Positions 37,601 through 43,311 of a DNA stretch of 64,000 nt are shown one piece after another (the first letter of the stretch is position 1; each line of letters begins with the position of its first letter). The position numbers were made by a program, and so were the translations under genes. A model generated the notes under the pieces. It had not been told where the DNA came from and ran no database searches. It was given only the letters and a program-made list of their open reading frames with translations. The DNA is taken from NCBI RefSeq assembly GCF_001431405.1, contig NZ_LDJL01000011.1:248001-312000 (forward strand), written 5' to 3'. Source of the DNA: Pseudoxanthomonas dokdonensis. Its GTDB lineage: Bacteria > Pseudomonadota > Gammaproteobacteria > Xanthomonadales > Xanthomonadaceae.

Positions 37601-39155
37601 TGCAGGCAGGGCCATCCGCATCGGCAGACAGGCGCTGCGGCATCGCCTCGGCCAGCATCTGCAAGGCGAAGTACGGCAGGAACACCCGCTCGATCGCGTG
37701 TTCAACGATGAAATCAAACAACGCACTGGCGCTGAGCCGGGTGTCATGGTCCAACAGGTGCAGCGTGCCACCGTTGCACAGCGTGGCGAATGTTTCCTGG
37801 AAGGCGACATCGAAGCCCAGCGCGGCGAACTGCAACGTCGCCTGCGGGTGTTCGGAACCGGGTTGCCGCAGCTGCCACTGGATCAGATTCACCAGCGGCG
37901 CATGCGGCATCGCCACGCCCTTCGGCTGGCCGGTGGAGCCGGAGGTGTAAAGCACGTAGGCAAGATGATCCGACCGCAGGCCGATGTCGGCTGGCGACGG
38001 ATTGTCCGTTGCCGCCTGCCGCCACAGATCCGCGTCGGCAGCGATGTCGACGACGGTGGCAATGCTGCCATCCTCGCCTGCCAGCTCGCGCCAGTCCGGC
38101 GTCATCACCGATTGGCTCAGCAGTATTTTCGGCTCGCTGTCGCGCAAGGTGTAGGCGAGCCGTTCAACCGGATACATCGGGTCCAGCGGCACATAGGCGG
38201 CGCCCACCTTCAGCACCGCCATGATCGCCACGATCAGATCCAGGCCACGCGGCAGGTAGACCGCCACCCGGTCGTCGGCACCCACCCCATAGCCACGCAG
38301 GTGATGCGCCAGCTGGTTGGCACGCTGGTTGAGCTGGCGATACGTCAAGACCGCGCCCGCATATGCCAGCGCAATCGCATCAGGCGTGCGTTCAACCTGT
38401 TGTTCGAACAACTCATGCACCAGCACCGCGCCGTACCAGCGAATGGCGTTGTCGTTTCCGAACGCCAGGACGTCGCGCGCCTGCTGCGGTTCAAGCAGCG
38501 GCAAAGCCTGCACCGCGCTGTCGGGCTCGGCGCTCAGTCCACGCAGCAGCCGCAGCCAGCAGTCGCCCCAGACTCCGACCTCGCTGGCCAGATAGCGACT
38601 GGCATCGAATTCGATCGCCGCGCTGACCGTGTCCGCGGCCAGATCCAGATGCAACACCAGTGGACCACTGGCCAGTGAAGCCCCGCCATCGGCGTTGACA
38701 TCCAGCCGGACCTGACAGGGCAGCTGGCTGTCCCCCGCCAGCTGCAACCAGTCAGCCAGCGCCGCTGCCGCGGCCTGTGGCTGTCCAGCCGCCTGTTGCA
38801 GTTGCCGCCGCACCGCCTGCAGCAATCCGCTGCCGGTCAGTGCGTCATCGAGTGACTGCCGGACCGGTTGCGCCGAGCCATCCGCTGCCAGATGGACGAT
38901 GGCGACATCGTTCTGTCCGGCCAAGCGTCCCAGCAGCAATACCCAAGCGGCCACCGCAGGCACTGCATCCGCGAACAGCGCCGGCTGCGATTCGGCCAGT
39001 GCGGCGATCCCGGTTATCCCGATACGCTGCCGTCTGGTTTCCGCAACGGCCGCCGAGGCATCGACCACGCGCGCCCATTCGGGCAATGCCAGCGCCACCT
39101 GCGCCCCGCCCAGAATGGAATCCCAATAGTCGCCTGCTGGATGTTGGTCCGCCAC
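31653..39155 (-). CDS. Hybrid NRPS/PKS: partial C - A (Pro-like) - PCP - KS - AT - ACP - aminotransferase
   Basis: A 2500-residue protein; GTG 39155 has GGGAG seven bases upstream and is preferred over an upstream TTG. Domains: the C-terminal half of a condensation domain (1-230, no HHxxxDG); adenylation about 235-760 with YTSGSTGQPKG and Lys752; PCP with GGTS (Ser809); ketosynthase about 870-1300 with Cys1041, His1177 and His1217; acyltransferase with GHSVGE (Ser1484) and HAFH, indicating malonyl-CoA; ACP with GLDS (Ser1821); an Ala/Pro-rich linker; a class III aminotransferase about 1970-2450 with PLP lysine near 2285 (TYGKVVGGG). There is no ketoreductase. This order matches the McyE/MycA type that turns a beta-keto thioester into a beta-amino acyl chain. 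The hand-read adenylation code D-V-Q-F-I-A-H-V-V-K is close to Pro codes. Confidence 0.93.
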   Translation of the reverse strand: MADQHPAGDYWDSILGGAQVALALPEWARVVDASAAVAETRRQRIGITGIAALAESQPALFADAVPAVAAWVLLLGRLAGQNDVAIVHLAADGSAQPVRQSLDDALTGSGLLQAVRRQLQQAAGQPQAAAAALADWLQLAGDSQLPCQVRLDVNADGGASLASGPLVLHLDLAADTVSAAIEFDASRYLASEVGVWGDCWLRLLRGLSAEPDSAVQALPLLEPQQARDVLAFGNDNAIRWYGAVLVHELFEQQVERTPDAIALAYAGAVLTYRQLNQRANQLAHHLRGYGVGADDRVAVYLPRGLDLIVAIMAVLKVGAAYVPLDPMYPVERLAYTLRDSEPKILLSQSVMTPDWRELAGEDGSIATVVDIAADADLWRQAATDNPSPADIGLRSDHLAYVLYTSGSTGQPKGVAMPHAPLVNLIQWQLRQPGSEHPQATLQFAALGFDVAFQETFATLCNGGTLHLLDHDTRLSASALFDFIVEHAIERVFLPYFALQMLAEAMPQRLSADADGPACKLREVITAGEQLRIDPGIEAFFRQLPQCRLHNHYGPTESHVVTALSLPADAASWPRLPSIGRPIANARVYVLDDRQQPVPHGVAGELYLAGPVLARGYLHQPAMTAARFLPDPFADDAQARMYRTGDLGRWLPDGTLDYMGRKDFQVKIRGFRVELGEIEARMMAFAGIRQAGVLAREDRPGLKRLVAYFSSHPDAAAVDVEALRGYLMATLPDYMVPVAFVAMPTLPLSANGKLDRLALPAPGRARPDWIGSYQAPRNALETTLCGILGDALDIDALGRDDNFFELGGTSLLAVRVLEQIRLRGLGEITALALFREPTAAALANALGTSEEQGVDAARLPAARVQPGDAAEPIAIIAMAGRFPGAASVEALWQNLCAGNDGIRHFGMDELDPSIPESLRRDPDYVPARGILDDVDKFDAAFFGISPKEAELMDPQQRIFLELCWECMERAGEVPDDGRVPVGVFAGMYNASYYQKNVLAHPQLVEKLGAFQVMLDNEKDYIATRVAHKLNLTGPAISVHTACSTSLVAICQAIDSLRGGQCDMALAGGIAVACPVRSGHLYQEGAMLSPDGRTRSFDADARGTIFSDGGAVLLLKRLSDAIADGNPIHALIRGGAVNNDGGNKASFTAPSSAGQAAVVALAQRNAGVPARSIGYVESHGTATPVGDPIEVEGLTRAFRQNTDDSGFCLLGSVKSNLGHTITAAGATGTIKAALALAQELIPGTAHFNTPNPAIDFAATPFRVTADNHPWPRDPQVPRRAGVSSFGVGGTNAHVVLEEAPVLPPSDSADGPQLLVLSARTPAVLANMGEQLAAHLQAQPALSLADVAWTLATGRKRFPHRLALAADNIDDAVARLRSPELAAVVNRNRAAQAREVVFMFPGQGSQYLGMGRQLHEREPVFREAFDRCAELLQPEMNQDLRALVFGNDEQALLPTAVMQPSLFAIEYALAQWWLAQGVQPVAMIGHSVGEFVAATLAGVFELPDALRLVARRGRLMQSMPGGAMLSVRLPLASLLPRLPASLSLAAENAPGACVVAGEHQAIAGFQQQLESDSIACRLLRTSHAFHSSMMEPVVPAFRAEVEAVARQAPSVPIVSTALADWLDRDSAVSADYWARHLREPVRFSSAVARVLDLPGRALLEVGPRSTLSLLSRQQPGLKQHHAVVIASLADAPEHESRCLLDAAGQLWAAGGNVEPAGFDHRQRRQRLRLPTYPFEKHRHWVDALPALPANVVVHPATAALTALETPMSVASEPAPSAPTSSATASTSRRVRLLQQVKEVFEDVAGFDLEGADEDANFIELGLDSLMLTQVALQLQKAFSLKLTFRQLMSEYASLGRLVAGLDAQLPSDPVDDAPAAGQPVAPALSPQSHASASPVPPMPMPVLTTMAASPAAAGNAEHMRRVIDQQMQLMSQQLALLAGMQALPASDAHAPAAPAATPTQPAQASTVLNAQGPAADTAEGDAEPVHARYDVKKAFGAIARIDASASTELDAHQRGRLDQFIARYTARTPKSKAFTQQHRGHMADPRVVTGFRPLTKEIVYQIVIDRSRGSHLWDIDGHEYVDALNGFGTSLFGWQPDFVIDAVRRQLDSGYEIGPQHPLAGEVAQLVCELTGHDRAALCNTGSEAVLGAMRIARTVTGRDTIVLFSGSYHGINDEVIVRAGRNLRAMPAAPGILRNAAENVLVLDYGTPETLRIIRERAHELAAVLVEPVQSRRPDFQPIEFLREVRAITEASGAALIFDEVITGFRSHPGGAQALFGIKADLATYGKVVGGGYPIGVMAGKRAFMDALDGGHWQYGDDSIPEVGVTYFAGTFVRHPMTLAAAKASLQQMQQHGPALQERLNQRTAQMAEEINRFCADVGAPLRIKHFASLWRTHFEEDHPLQDLLFAMMRSRGIHILDNFPCFFTTAHSEADFRAITDAYKESVLELQEANFLPRHAVTPRTLMDAAQPPVDGARLGRDPQGRPAWYVPDPQRDGQYLQVGA

Positions 39156-39288
39156 GATGACGCTCCCTCTGGCCTTCAATGGCCCCCGTTATCTGTTAAT
39201 AACGGCACTGCCAGCACAAGCAGGCCAGCCGTGGCACCTTTGTGCGGCATTTGTCGTTGACATAGGCGACTATCACACCCAATCCGCG
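39156..39288. promoter_or_regulatory. Divergent promoter region of the hybrid PKS/NRPS and the J-domain gene
   Basis: These 133 bases separate GTG 39155 (minus) from ATG 39289 (plus). They contain the inverted repeat CGTTAT-ctgtta-ATAACG (39187-39204), about 32 bases upstream of the hybrid gene, in the usual place of an operator or -10 region, and a plus-strand TTGACA (39257-39262) without a good -10 partner. Regulation of the assembly line probably acts here. Confidence 0.45.
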
Positions 39289-39942
39289 ATGGAACCTGAC
39301 TTCTCCCTGCTTTATCGACAACTTGGCGTCCCTCCGGACTGCGGCCTGGAGCAGTTCAAGCAGGCCTACCGGCGCCAGATTGCCGAGCTGCATCCGGACC
39401 GCCACGCCAGCGCTGATGCTTCGACCCAGGCGCAGGCGCTGCTGCCGGAGCTGATTGCCAGCTACGCCGCCGCCATCCGTTTCCACAAGGAGCATGGCCG
39501 TTTGCCGGGTGCCAGCGTCAATGGCAGCGGTGGCTGGAAGCAGCAGCGGAGCCGCCGCCTCGGCGATCGTCCAGCGCAGACGCAGGCGCACCCAGCCACC
39601 TGGCATCGCCATGTCGCCATCGTCGGCGTGTTGTTGCTGGCGGGTGTCTATATCGTCCTCAGCGCTCCGCGCGACGCCTCGCCCGGCCGCAGCCCCGGTG
39701 GGCAGCCGATGCCGGCACATGCCGCTGCTTCGCCTGCTCCGGCATTGATCAGGATGGGCATGGACAAGCAATCGGTGCGCGACATCCAGGGCCCTCCCAG
39801 CTACCAGCGTGAACAGGTCTGGGAATACGGCCCATCCTGGGTTCGCTTCGAGGACGACGCGGTGGTCGAATGGTACGACTCGCCGCTGTACCCGCTGCGG
39901 GTGGCGCGGACCGCTACACCAGTCCAACTGCAGCCGCACTGA
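39289..39942 (+). CDS. Membrane-anchored J-domain protein with SmpA/OmlA-like C-terminus
   Basis: A 217-residue protein; ATG 39289 is chosen because the J-domain begins right after it. Residues about 4-65 form a DnaJ-like domain with the HPD motif (ELHPDRH) that would stimulate a DnaK-type chaperone. A single membrane segment (VAIVGVLLLAGVYIVL, about 105-120) follows. The C-terminal part (IRMGMDKQSVRDIQGPP ... VWEYGPSWVRFEDDAVVEWYDSP) resembles the small SmpA/OmlA-type beta domain. It has no cognate DnaK or GrpE in the window. It is divergent from the hybrid PKS/NRPS gene. A role in assembling or localising the biosynthetic enzymes at the membrane is possible but speculative. Confidence 0.75.
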   Translation: MEPDFSLLYRQLGVPPDCGLEQFKQAYRRQIAELHPDRHASADASTQAQALLPELIASYAAAIRFHKEHGRLPGASVNGSGGWKQQRSRRLGDRPAQTQAHPATWHRHVAIVGVLLLAGVYIVLSAPRDASPGRSPGGQPMPAHAAASPAPALIRMGMDKQSVRDIQGPPSYQREQVWEYGPSWVRFEDDAVVEWYDSPLYPLRVARTATPVQLQPH

Positions 39943-39969
39943 GCCAGCGCGACTGCGGACGTGACAGGG

Positions 39970-41397
39970 TCAGCGTGCGCCGCGCCCGAACAGCACCACC
40001 TCGACGGTCTGCAACAGGATCATGATGTCGAACACCAGGCCATGGTTCTTGACGTAGAACAGGTCGAACTTGAGTTTCTCCTCGGCATCGCTGACCGAAG
40101 CGCCATAGGGGTAGCGCAACTGCGCCCAGCCGGTGACGCCCGGTTTCACGCAATGACGCACGTCGTAGTAGCGGATCTCCTGGTTGAGCATGTCGACGAA
40201 TTGCGGGCGCTCGGGGCGTGGACCGACAAAGCTCATGTCGCCGCGCAATACCGCCCACAGCTGCGGCAACTCGTCCAGCCGGGTCTTGCGGATGAAGCGG
40301 CCGACCCGCGTGCTGCGATCGTCGTCCTTGGTCGCCCAGCGCGCCACGCCGTCTTTTTCGGCATCCACGCGCATGCTGCGGAATTTTGTCAGCTTGAAAT
40401 GCTCGCCGCGCTCACCCACCCGTACCTGGCTGTAGAACACCGGGCCACCGGACTCAAGCCAGACCGCCAGTGCGGTCAACGCCATCACCGGCCAGGCCAC
40501 CAGCAACAACATCCCGGCGGCCGCCAGATCGAAAAACCGTTTGCTCAACCGCCGCGGCGTCGAGTAATCGAAGCCACCGGAAAACACCAGCCATGATGGG
40601 TCGACCACGTTCAACTGGACCATACCGGCTTCGCGTTCGAAAAACGTCGACAGATCCACCACTGAAACGCCGCGCTGCACGCAGCGCAGCATCTCTTCCA
40701 TCGGCAGCCCGCCGCGGCGTTCATCCGGGGCGATCACCACTTCGTCGATCTGCAGCCGTTCGGCCAGGTCGGCCAACCCGCTCTGCGGCTGGATCTGCTT
40801 GGCCTCGTCAACCAGGCAGGACTGGCCCGGCACGGGCACGAAACCGACGATCGAAAAGGTCCGGCGGTCCGATTGCCGGCGCAGGCGGGTGTTGATCAAT
40901 TCGGCATTCTGGCCCGCGCCCAGCACCAGCACGCGTTGTTTCATGATGTTGGTGCTGAACAGATGCTGCGACAGCGAGCGCGCGCCACTGATCGCCAGCA
41001 CTGACAGCAGCAGGCCCAGCAGCAGCACGCCGCGGCCGATATAGGTTTGCGGCAACAGGTAGTAAAGCACCAGCAGAGCGACGAAACCAAAGGCGAATGA
41101 CAGCAGCAGGCGCAGCGCGAAATCCATGCGGGTATGCCGCACATGCACCTGGTACAAGCCAAAGGCCGCCATCGCCCCGGTGATCGCCAGTGCGACCAGC
41201 AGCGCCCGTCCGGTCGCATGTTCGGCGAACTCCATGCCGGTCTCGGGATCGTTGTGGAAGCGCAACCAGGCCGCGCCGAGCACGCAGGCGACCACGATGA
41301 TCACTTCCAACAACCATTGGAACCGCAAGGCCTTGGTCTTGCGGCTGGTGTAGGCCGTCCTCACGAGCCGGTCCGGCGGCGCGACGCGGCATGGCAC
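39970..41397 (-). CDS. Undecaprenyl-phosphate sugar phosphotransferase (EpsB/WcaJ type, PEP-CTERM-associated subfamily-like)
   Basis: A protein of about 475 residues. GTG 41397 has AGGCAGG five bases upstream; GTG 41364 would give a start more typical of the family. Four to five N-terminal membrane segments are followed by a CoA-binding-like domain (VLVLGAGQNAELI), a further membrane helix and the bacterial sugar transferase domain with KRFFDL, KFRSMRVDAE, TRVGRFIRKTRLDELPQLW, DMSFVGPRPERPQFV and KPGVTGWAQ. This enzyme starts repeat-unit synthesis by moving a sugar-1-phosphate onto undecaprenyl phosphate. It closely resembles TIGR03013 sugar transferases of exosortase loci. It lies 27 bases from the convergent end of the J-domain gene. 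Confidence 0.92.
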   Translation of the reverse strand: MPCRVAPPDRLVRTAYTSRKTKALRFQWLLEVIIVVACVLGAAWLRFHNDPETGMEFAEHATGRALLVALAITGAMAAFGLYQVHVRHTRMDFALRLLLSFAFGFVALLVLYYLLPQTYIGRGVLLLGLLLSVLAISGARSLSQHLFSTNIMKQRVLVLGAGQNAELINTRLRRQSDRRTFSIVGFVPVPGQSCLVDEAKQIQPQSGLADLAERLQIDEVVIAPDERRGGLPMEEMLRCVQRGVSVVDLSTFFEREAGMVQLNVVDPSWLVFSGGFDYSTPRRLSKRFFDLAAAGMLLLVAWPVMALTALAVWLESGGPVFYSQVRVGERGEHFKLTKFRSMRVDAEKDGVARWATKDDDRSTRVGRFIRKTRLDELPQLWAVLRGDMSFVGPRPERPQFVDMLNQEIRYYDVRHCVKPGVTGWAQLRYPYGASVSDAEEKLKFDLFYVKNHGLVFDIMILLQTVEVVLFGRGAR

Positions 41398-41561
41398 ATG
41401 CGCCTGCCTGATTGACGGTGCTGGTGGTTTGTTCTTGCCTGGTTCACTGCGCCCCCCTGCCCGCCCCTGCAGACCCGCGTGGGAGGCATGGGCGCAAAGC
41501 GTCGATATCGATCATTGGATGGTGCTGCTCTTGTCTTCCATAACGGGCACCAGGCAGCAAA

Positions 41562-41576
41562 CCGGCCAGTGGCCGG
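41562..41576 (-). terminator. Short GC hairpin after the PPTase gene (weak terminator)
   Basis: The perfect stem CCGGCC-ACT-GGCCGG lies directly after the PPTase stop and, read on the minus strand, is followed by TTTGC. The short T run makes it a weak intrinsic terminator at best. The rest of the 186-base gap up to the sugar transferase start shows no clear element. Confidence 0.4.
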
Positions 41577-41583
41577 CAGCGCA

Positions 41584-42369
41584 TCAATCCGGCCGCAACC
41601 GCACCAGCCGCAGGTCGGCTTGTGGCCGCAGCGCGACCGCGGCCAGATAGTCGGCTGCCGGGCCCAGCATATCGACGCGGATCTGGCTGCTGCGGTCACC
41701 CGGCAGGGTCAACAGCGCACCTTCCCCGGCGGTAAAACCGCACATCTCCAGGCCCAGGCCGACGCCCGCGGCCTTGAGCATGGCTTCCTTGCGGACCCAC
41801 AGCGACAGCAGGTGTCGCTCACGCTGCGCCGGCGCCAGGCCGGTCAGCTCACCGGCTTCGGCAGGGTGGCAGATGCGGCTGGCGATTTCGGCCAGATTGC
41901 CGCAGCGTGACAAGGGCTCGATATCGACACCGACGCGCTGGCCCACGTCCACGGCAATGGCCAGAAGATGTTCGGCATGACTGAGGCTGGTCGCCGCCAC
42001 GCAGCCTTCCAGCACCGGCGCACCAGTCGCGGTGCGGCCGAGTTCGACATCCATTGGCGCACGGCCGAGCACATGACCCAGCACCAATCGGTGCAACGCA
42101 TAGGCCAGCACCCGCACGTCACGATCCTGCTGCCGGTGCTGGCGCAACACCCGGCCACGCTGTGCGTCGTCGAGCCAGTACCAGGCCGGTTGCAACGACG
42201 ATTGCCACTGGCGCGCGTCGGCAATGACCACCACGGCCTGACCACCGAGGGCGGCGATGCCAGCACGGTACAACTGACTCGCTATCTGCTGCTGCAGAAC
42301 CGCCGCTCCGGCGGCATCGGCAATGCCATGACCGTCATTGGCAAGCGGGTCCGCTGGTGGATTATGCAA
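41584..42369 (-). CDS. 4'-phosphopantetheinyl transferase, Sfp type
   Basis: About 261 residues; no ATG is available in frame, so TTG 42369 is used, with an uncertain start. The core motifs of Sfp-type enzymes are present: SLSHAEHLLAIAV, RVGVDIEPL (magnesium-binding Asp/Glu) and LWVRKEAMLKAAGVGL (WxxKEAxxKAxGxG). It would convert the apo carrier domains (three PCPs of the NRPSs, and one PCP plus one ACP in the hybrid) into their pantetheinylated forms. Its presence in the cluster strongly supports that the assembly line is functional. A 15-base palindrome lies just upstream of the start. Confidence 0.9.
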   Translation of the reverse strand: MHNPPADPLANDGHGIADAAGAAVLQQQIASQLYRAGIAALGGQAVVVIADARQWQSSLQPAWYWLDDAQRGRVLRQHRQQDRDVRVLAYALHRLVLGHVLGRAPMDVELGRTATGAPVLEGCVAATSLSHAEHLLAIAVDVGQRVGVDIEPLSRCGNLAEIASRICHPAEAGELTGLAPAQRERHLLSLWVRKEAMLKAAGVGLGLEMCGFTAGEGALLTLPGDRSSQIRVDMLGPAADYLAAVALRPQADLRLVRLRPD

Positions 42370-42390
42370 AGTGGTGTCCGCACAGTGAGT

Positions 42391-42405
42391 CGTTGATTAT
42401 CAACG
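42391..42405. promoter_or_regulatory. Palindrome CGTTGAT-T-ATCAACG upstream of the PPTase gene
   Basis: This is a perfect 7-base inverted repeat with one central base, 22 bases before the PPTase start. On the minus strand it contains GATAAT, which could serve as a -10 box, so a bound regulator would block transcription. Its ends (CGTT...AACG) resemble those of the inverted repeat before the hybrid PKS/NRPS gene. Confidence 0.4.
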
Positions 42406-42472
42406 TCGACCGTGCAGGCAAGCGGCCGTCTGGCAATAGGCGCAGAAGGCACAGCGCTAGAAGACAGGCAAC

Positions 42473-42507
42473 AAAAAAGCCAGCAAGCGATGCCTGCTGG
42501 CTTTTTT
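42473..42507 (-). terminator. Strong terminator downstream of tRNA-Arg
   Basis: AAAAAAGCCAGCA (42473-42485) pairs with TGCTGGCTTTTTT (42495-42507) over a nine-base loop. Because both arms end in A/T runs it can terminate transcription from both sides: the tRNA-Arg transcript on the minus strand and anything coming from the left. Confidence 0.88.
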
Positions 42508-42515
42508 GCCTTAGA

Positions 42516-42592
42516 TGGTGCGCCCGGAGAGATTCGAACTCCCGACCGCCTGGTTCGTAGCCAGGTACTCTATCCAACTGAGCTACGGGCGC
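42516..42592 (-). tRNA. tRNA-Arg (anticodon ACG)
   Basis: The reverse complement folds as a 77-base cloverleaf: acceptor GCGCCCG / CGGGCGC, D arm GCTCAGTTGGATAGAGT, anticodon loop CTACGAA (ACG), T arm GGGAGTTCGAATCTCTC, and an encoded CCA end. It marks the border between the polysaccharide/NRPS region and the core genome segment. Confidence 0.97.
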
Positions 42593-42773
42593 CTAAATAA
42601 GAAGCGGAATTATGCAGACGTTGTTACATTCCGTCAAGACAAAATTCCTCGCAACATTGAATTTTCCGGACCGGAAAAACCTCGCTGCGCATAACCTTCC
42701 ATGCTCACCGCGAACACCGCTGGCGGTGGTCCGTGGCCATCATGGAAACCCCTGTTTCAAGGGGCGCCAGAAG

Positions 42774-42866
42774 TGGCGGAGTGAGAGGGATTCGAACCCT
42801 CGATAAGGCTTTTGACCCTATACTCCCTTAGCAGGGGAGCCCCTTCAGCCGCTCGGGCATCACTCC
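42774..42866 (-). tRNA. tRNA-Ser (anticodon GCU)
   Basis: A 93-base class II tRNA: acceptor GGAGTGA / TCACTCC, anticodon loop CTGCTAA (GCT), a long variable arm (TATAGGGTC...) and T loop GGTTCGAATCC, with encoded CCA. The 181 bases between the two tRNAs hold nothing recognised. Confidence 0.97.
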
Positions 42867-42951
42867 GGGAACTTCTATACCGTCGCAGCACTGCGGCGGC
42901 CGCATAGGATAGCGGCTGAATGCAGTGCCGGCAATCCCAATTTTCGCAATA

Positions 42952-43161
42952 TCAGTCGGAAGACGCCTGATCATTGGCAGACGATGACACCATCTCATCG
43001 CCACGCTGGATGCGCTGGTAGATTTCCTCGCGATGCACGGCGACGTCCTTGGGTGCGGTGATACCGATGCGCACCTGGTTGCCCTTGACGCCGAGGACCG
43101 TCACTGTGACCGAGTCGCCGATCATCAGGGTTTCGCCGACACGGCGGGTCAGAATCAACAT
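42952..43161 (-). CDS. csrA: Carbon storage regulator CsrA
   Basis: A 69-residue RNA-binding regulator beginning [16 protein letters not shown], with the conserved core [15 protein letters not shown] and [13 protein letters not shown] 43161 is preceded by GGAGAAG. CsrA/RsmA binds GGA motifs in mRNA leaders and in xanthomonads controls virulence factors, motility and exopolysaccharide, so it may indirectly affect the locus to its left. It sits in the conserved alaS-csrA-tRNA-Ser arrangement. The extended C-terminal tail ([11 protein letters not shown]) is variable in the family. Confidence 0.97.
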   Translation of the reverse strand: MLILTRRVGETLMIGDSVTVTVLGVKGNQVRIGITAPKDVAVHREEIYQRIQRGDEMVSSSANDQASSD

Positions 43162-43257
43162 GTTTCTTCTCCATAGTCCGGGAGCGACGCTACCGGGGCC
43201 GCGCCTTTGGTGATGGAACACACAAAGACGCTTCCAAGAAAGGGTTGTTAACGGGTA

Positions 43258-43287
43258 ATGGTAGCGGGGCCATGCAGCGGCCCGCAA
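43258..43287 (-). promoter_or_regulatory. Putative sigma-70 promoter of csrA
   Basis: On the minus strand, TTGCGG (43282-43287) and TACCAT (43258-43263) are 18 bases apart, about 100 bases upstream of csrA. The predicted leader contains the ribosome-site GGA that CsrA could bind to repress itself. Prediction by eye only. Confidence 0.35.
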
Positions 43288-43311
43288 GACCAATTTGAGC
43301 GAAGTTGCCGG

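Noticed and set aside
39232-39246. Possible sigma-54 promoter (TGGCAC...TGC) before the J-domain gene
   Set aside because: The GG and GC elements are 9 rather than 10 bases apart, and sigma-54 requires strict spacing.
1-42369. Exosortase and PEP-CTERM sorting signals expected from the locus type
   Set aside because: No multi-pass protein with exosortase motifs and no Pro-Glu-Pro plus hydrophobic plus Arg tail was found; any exosortase would lie to the left of the window.
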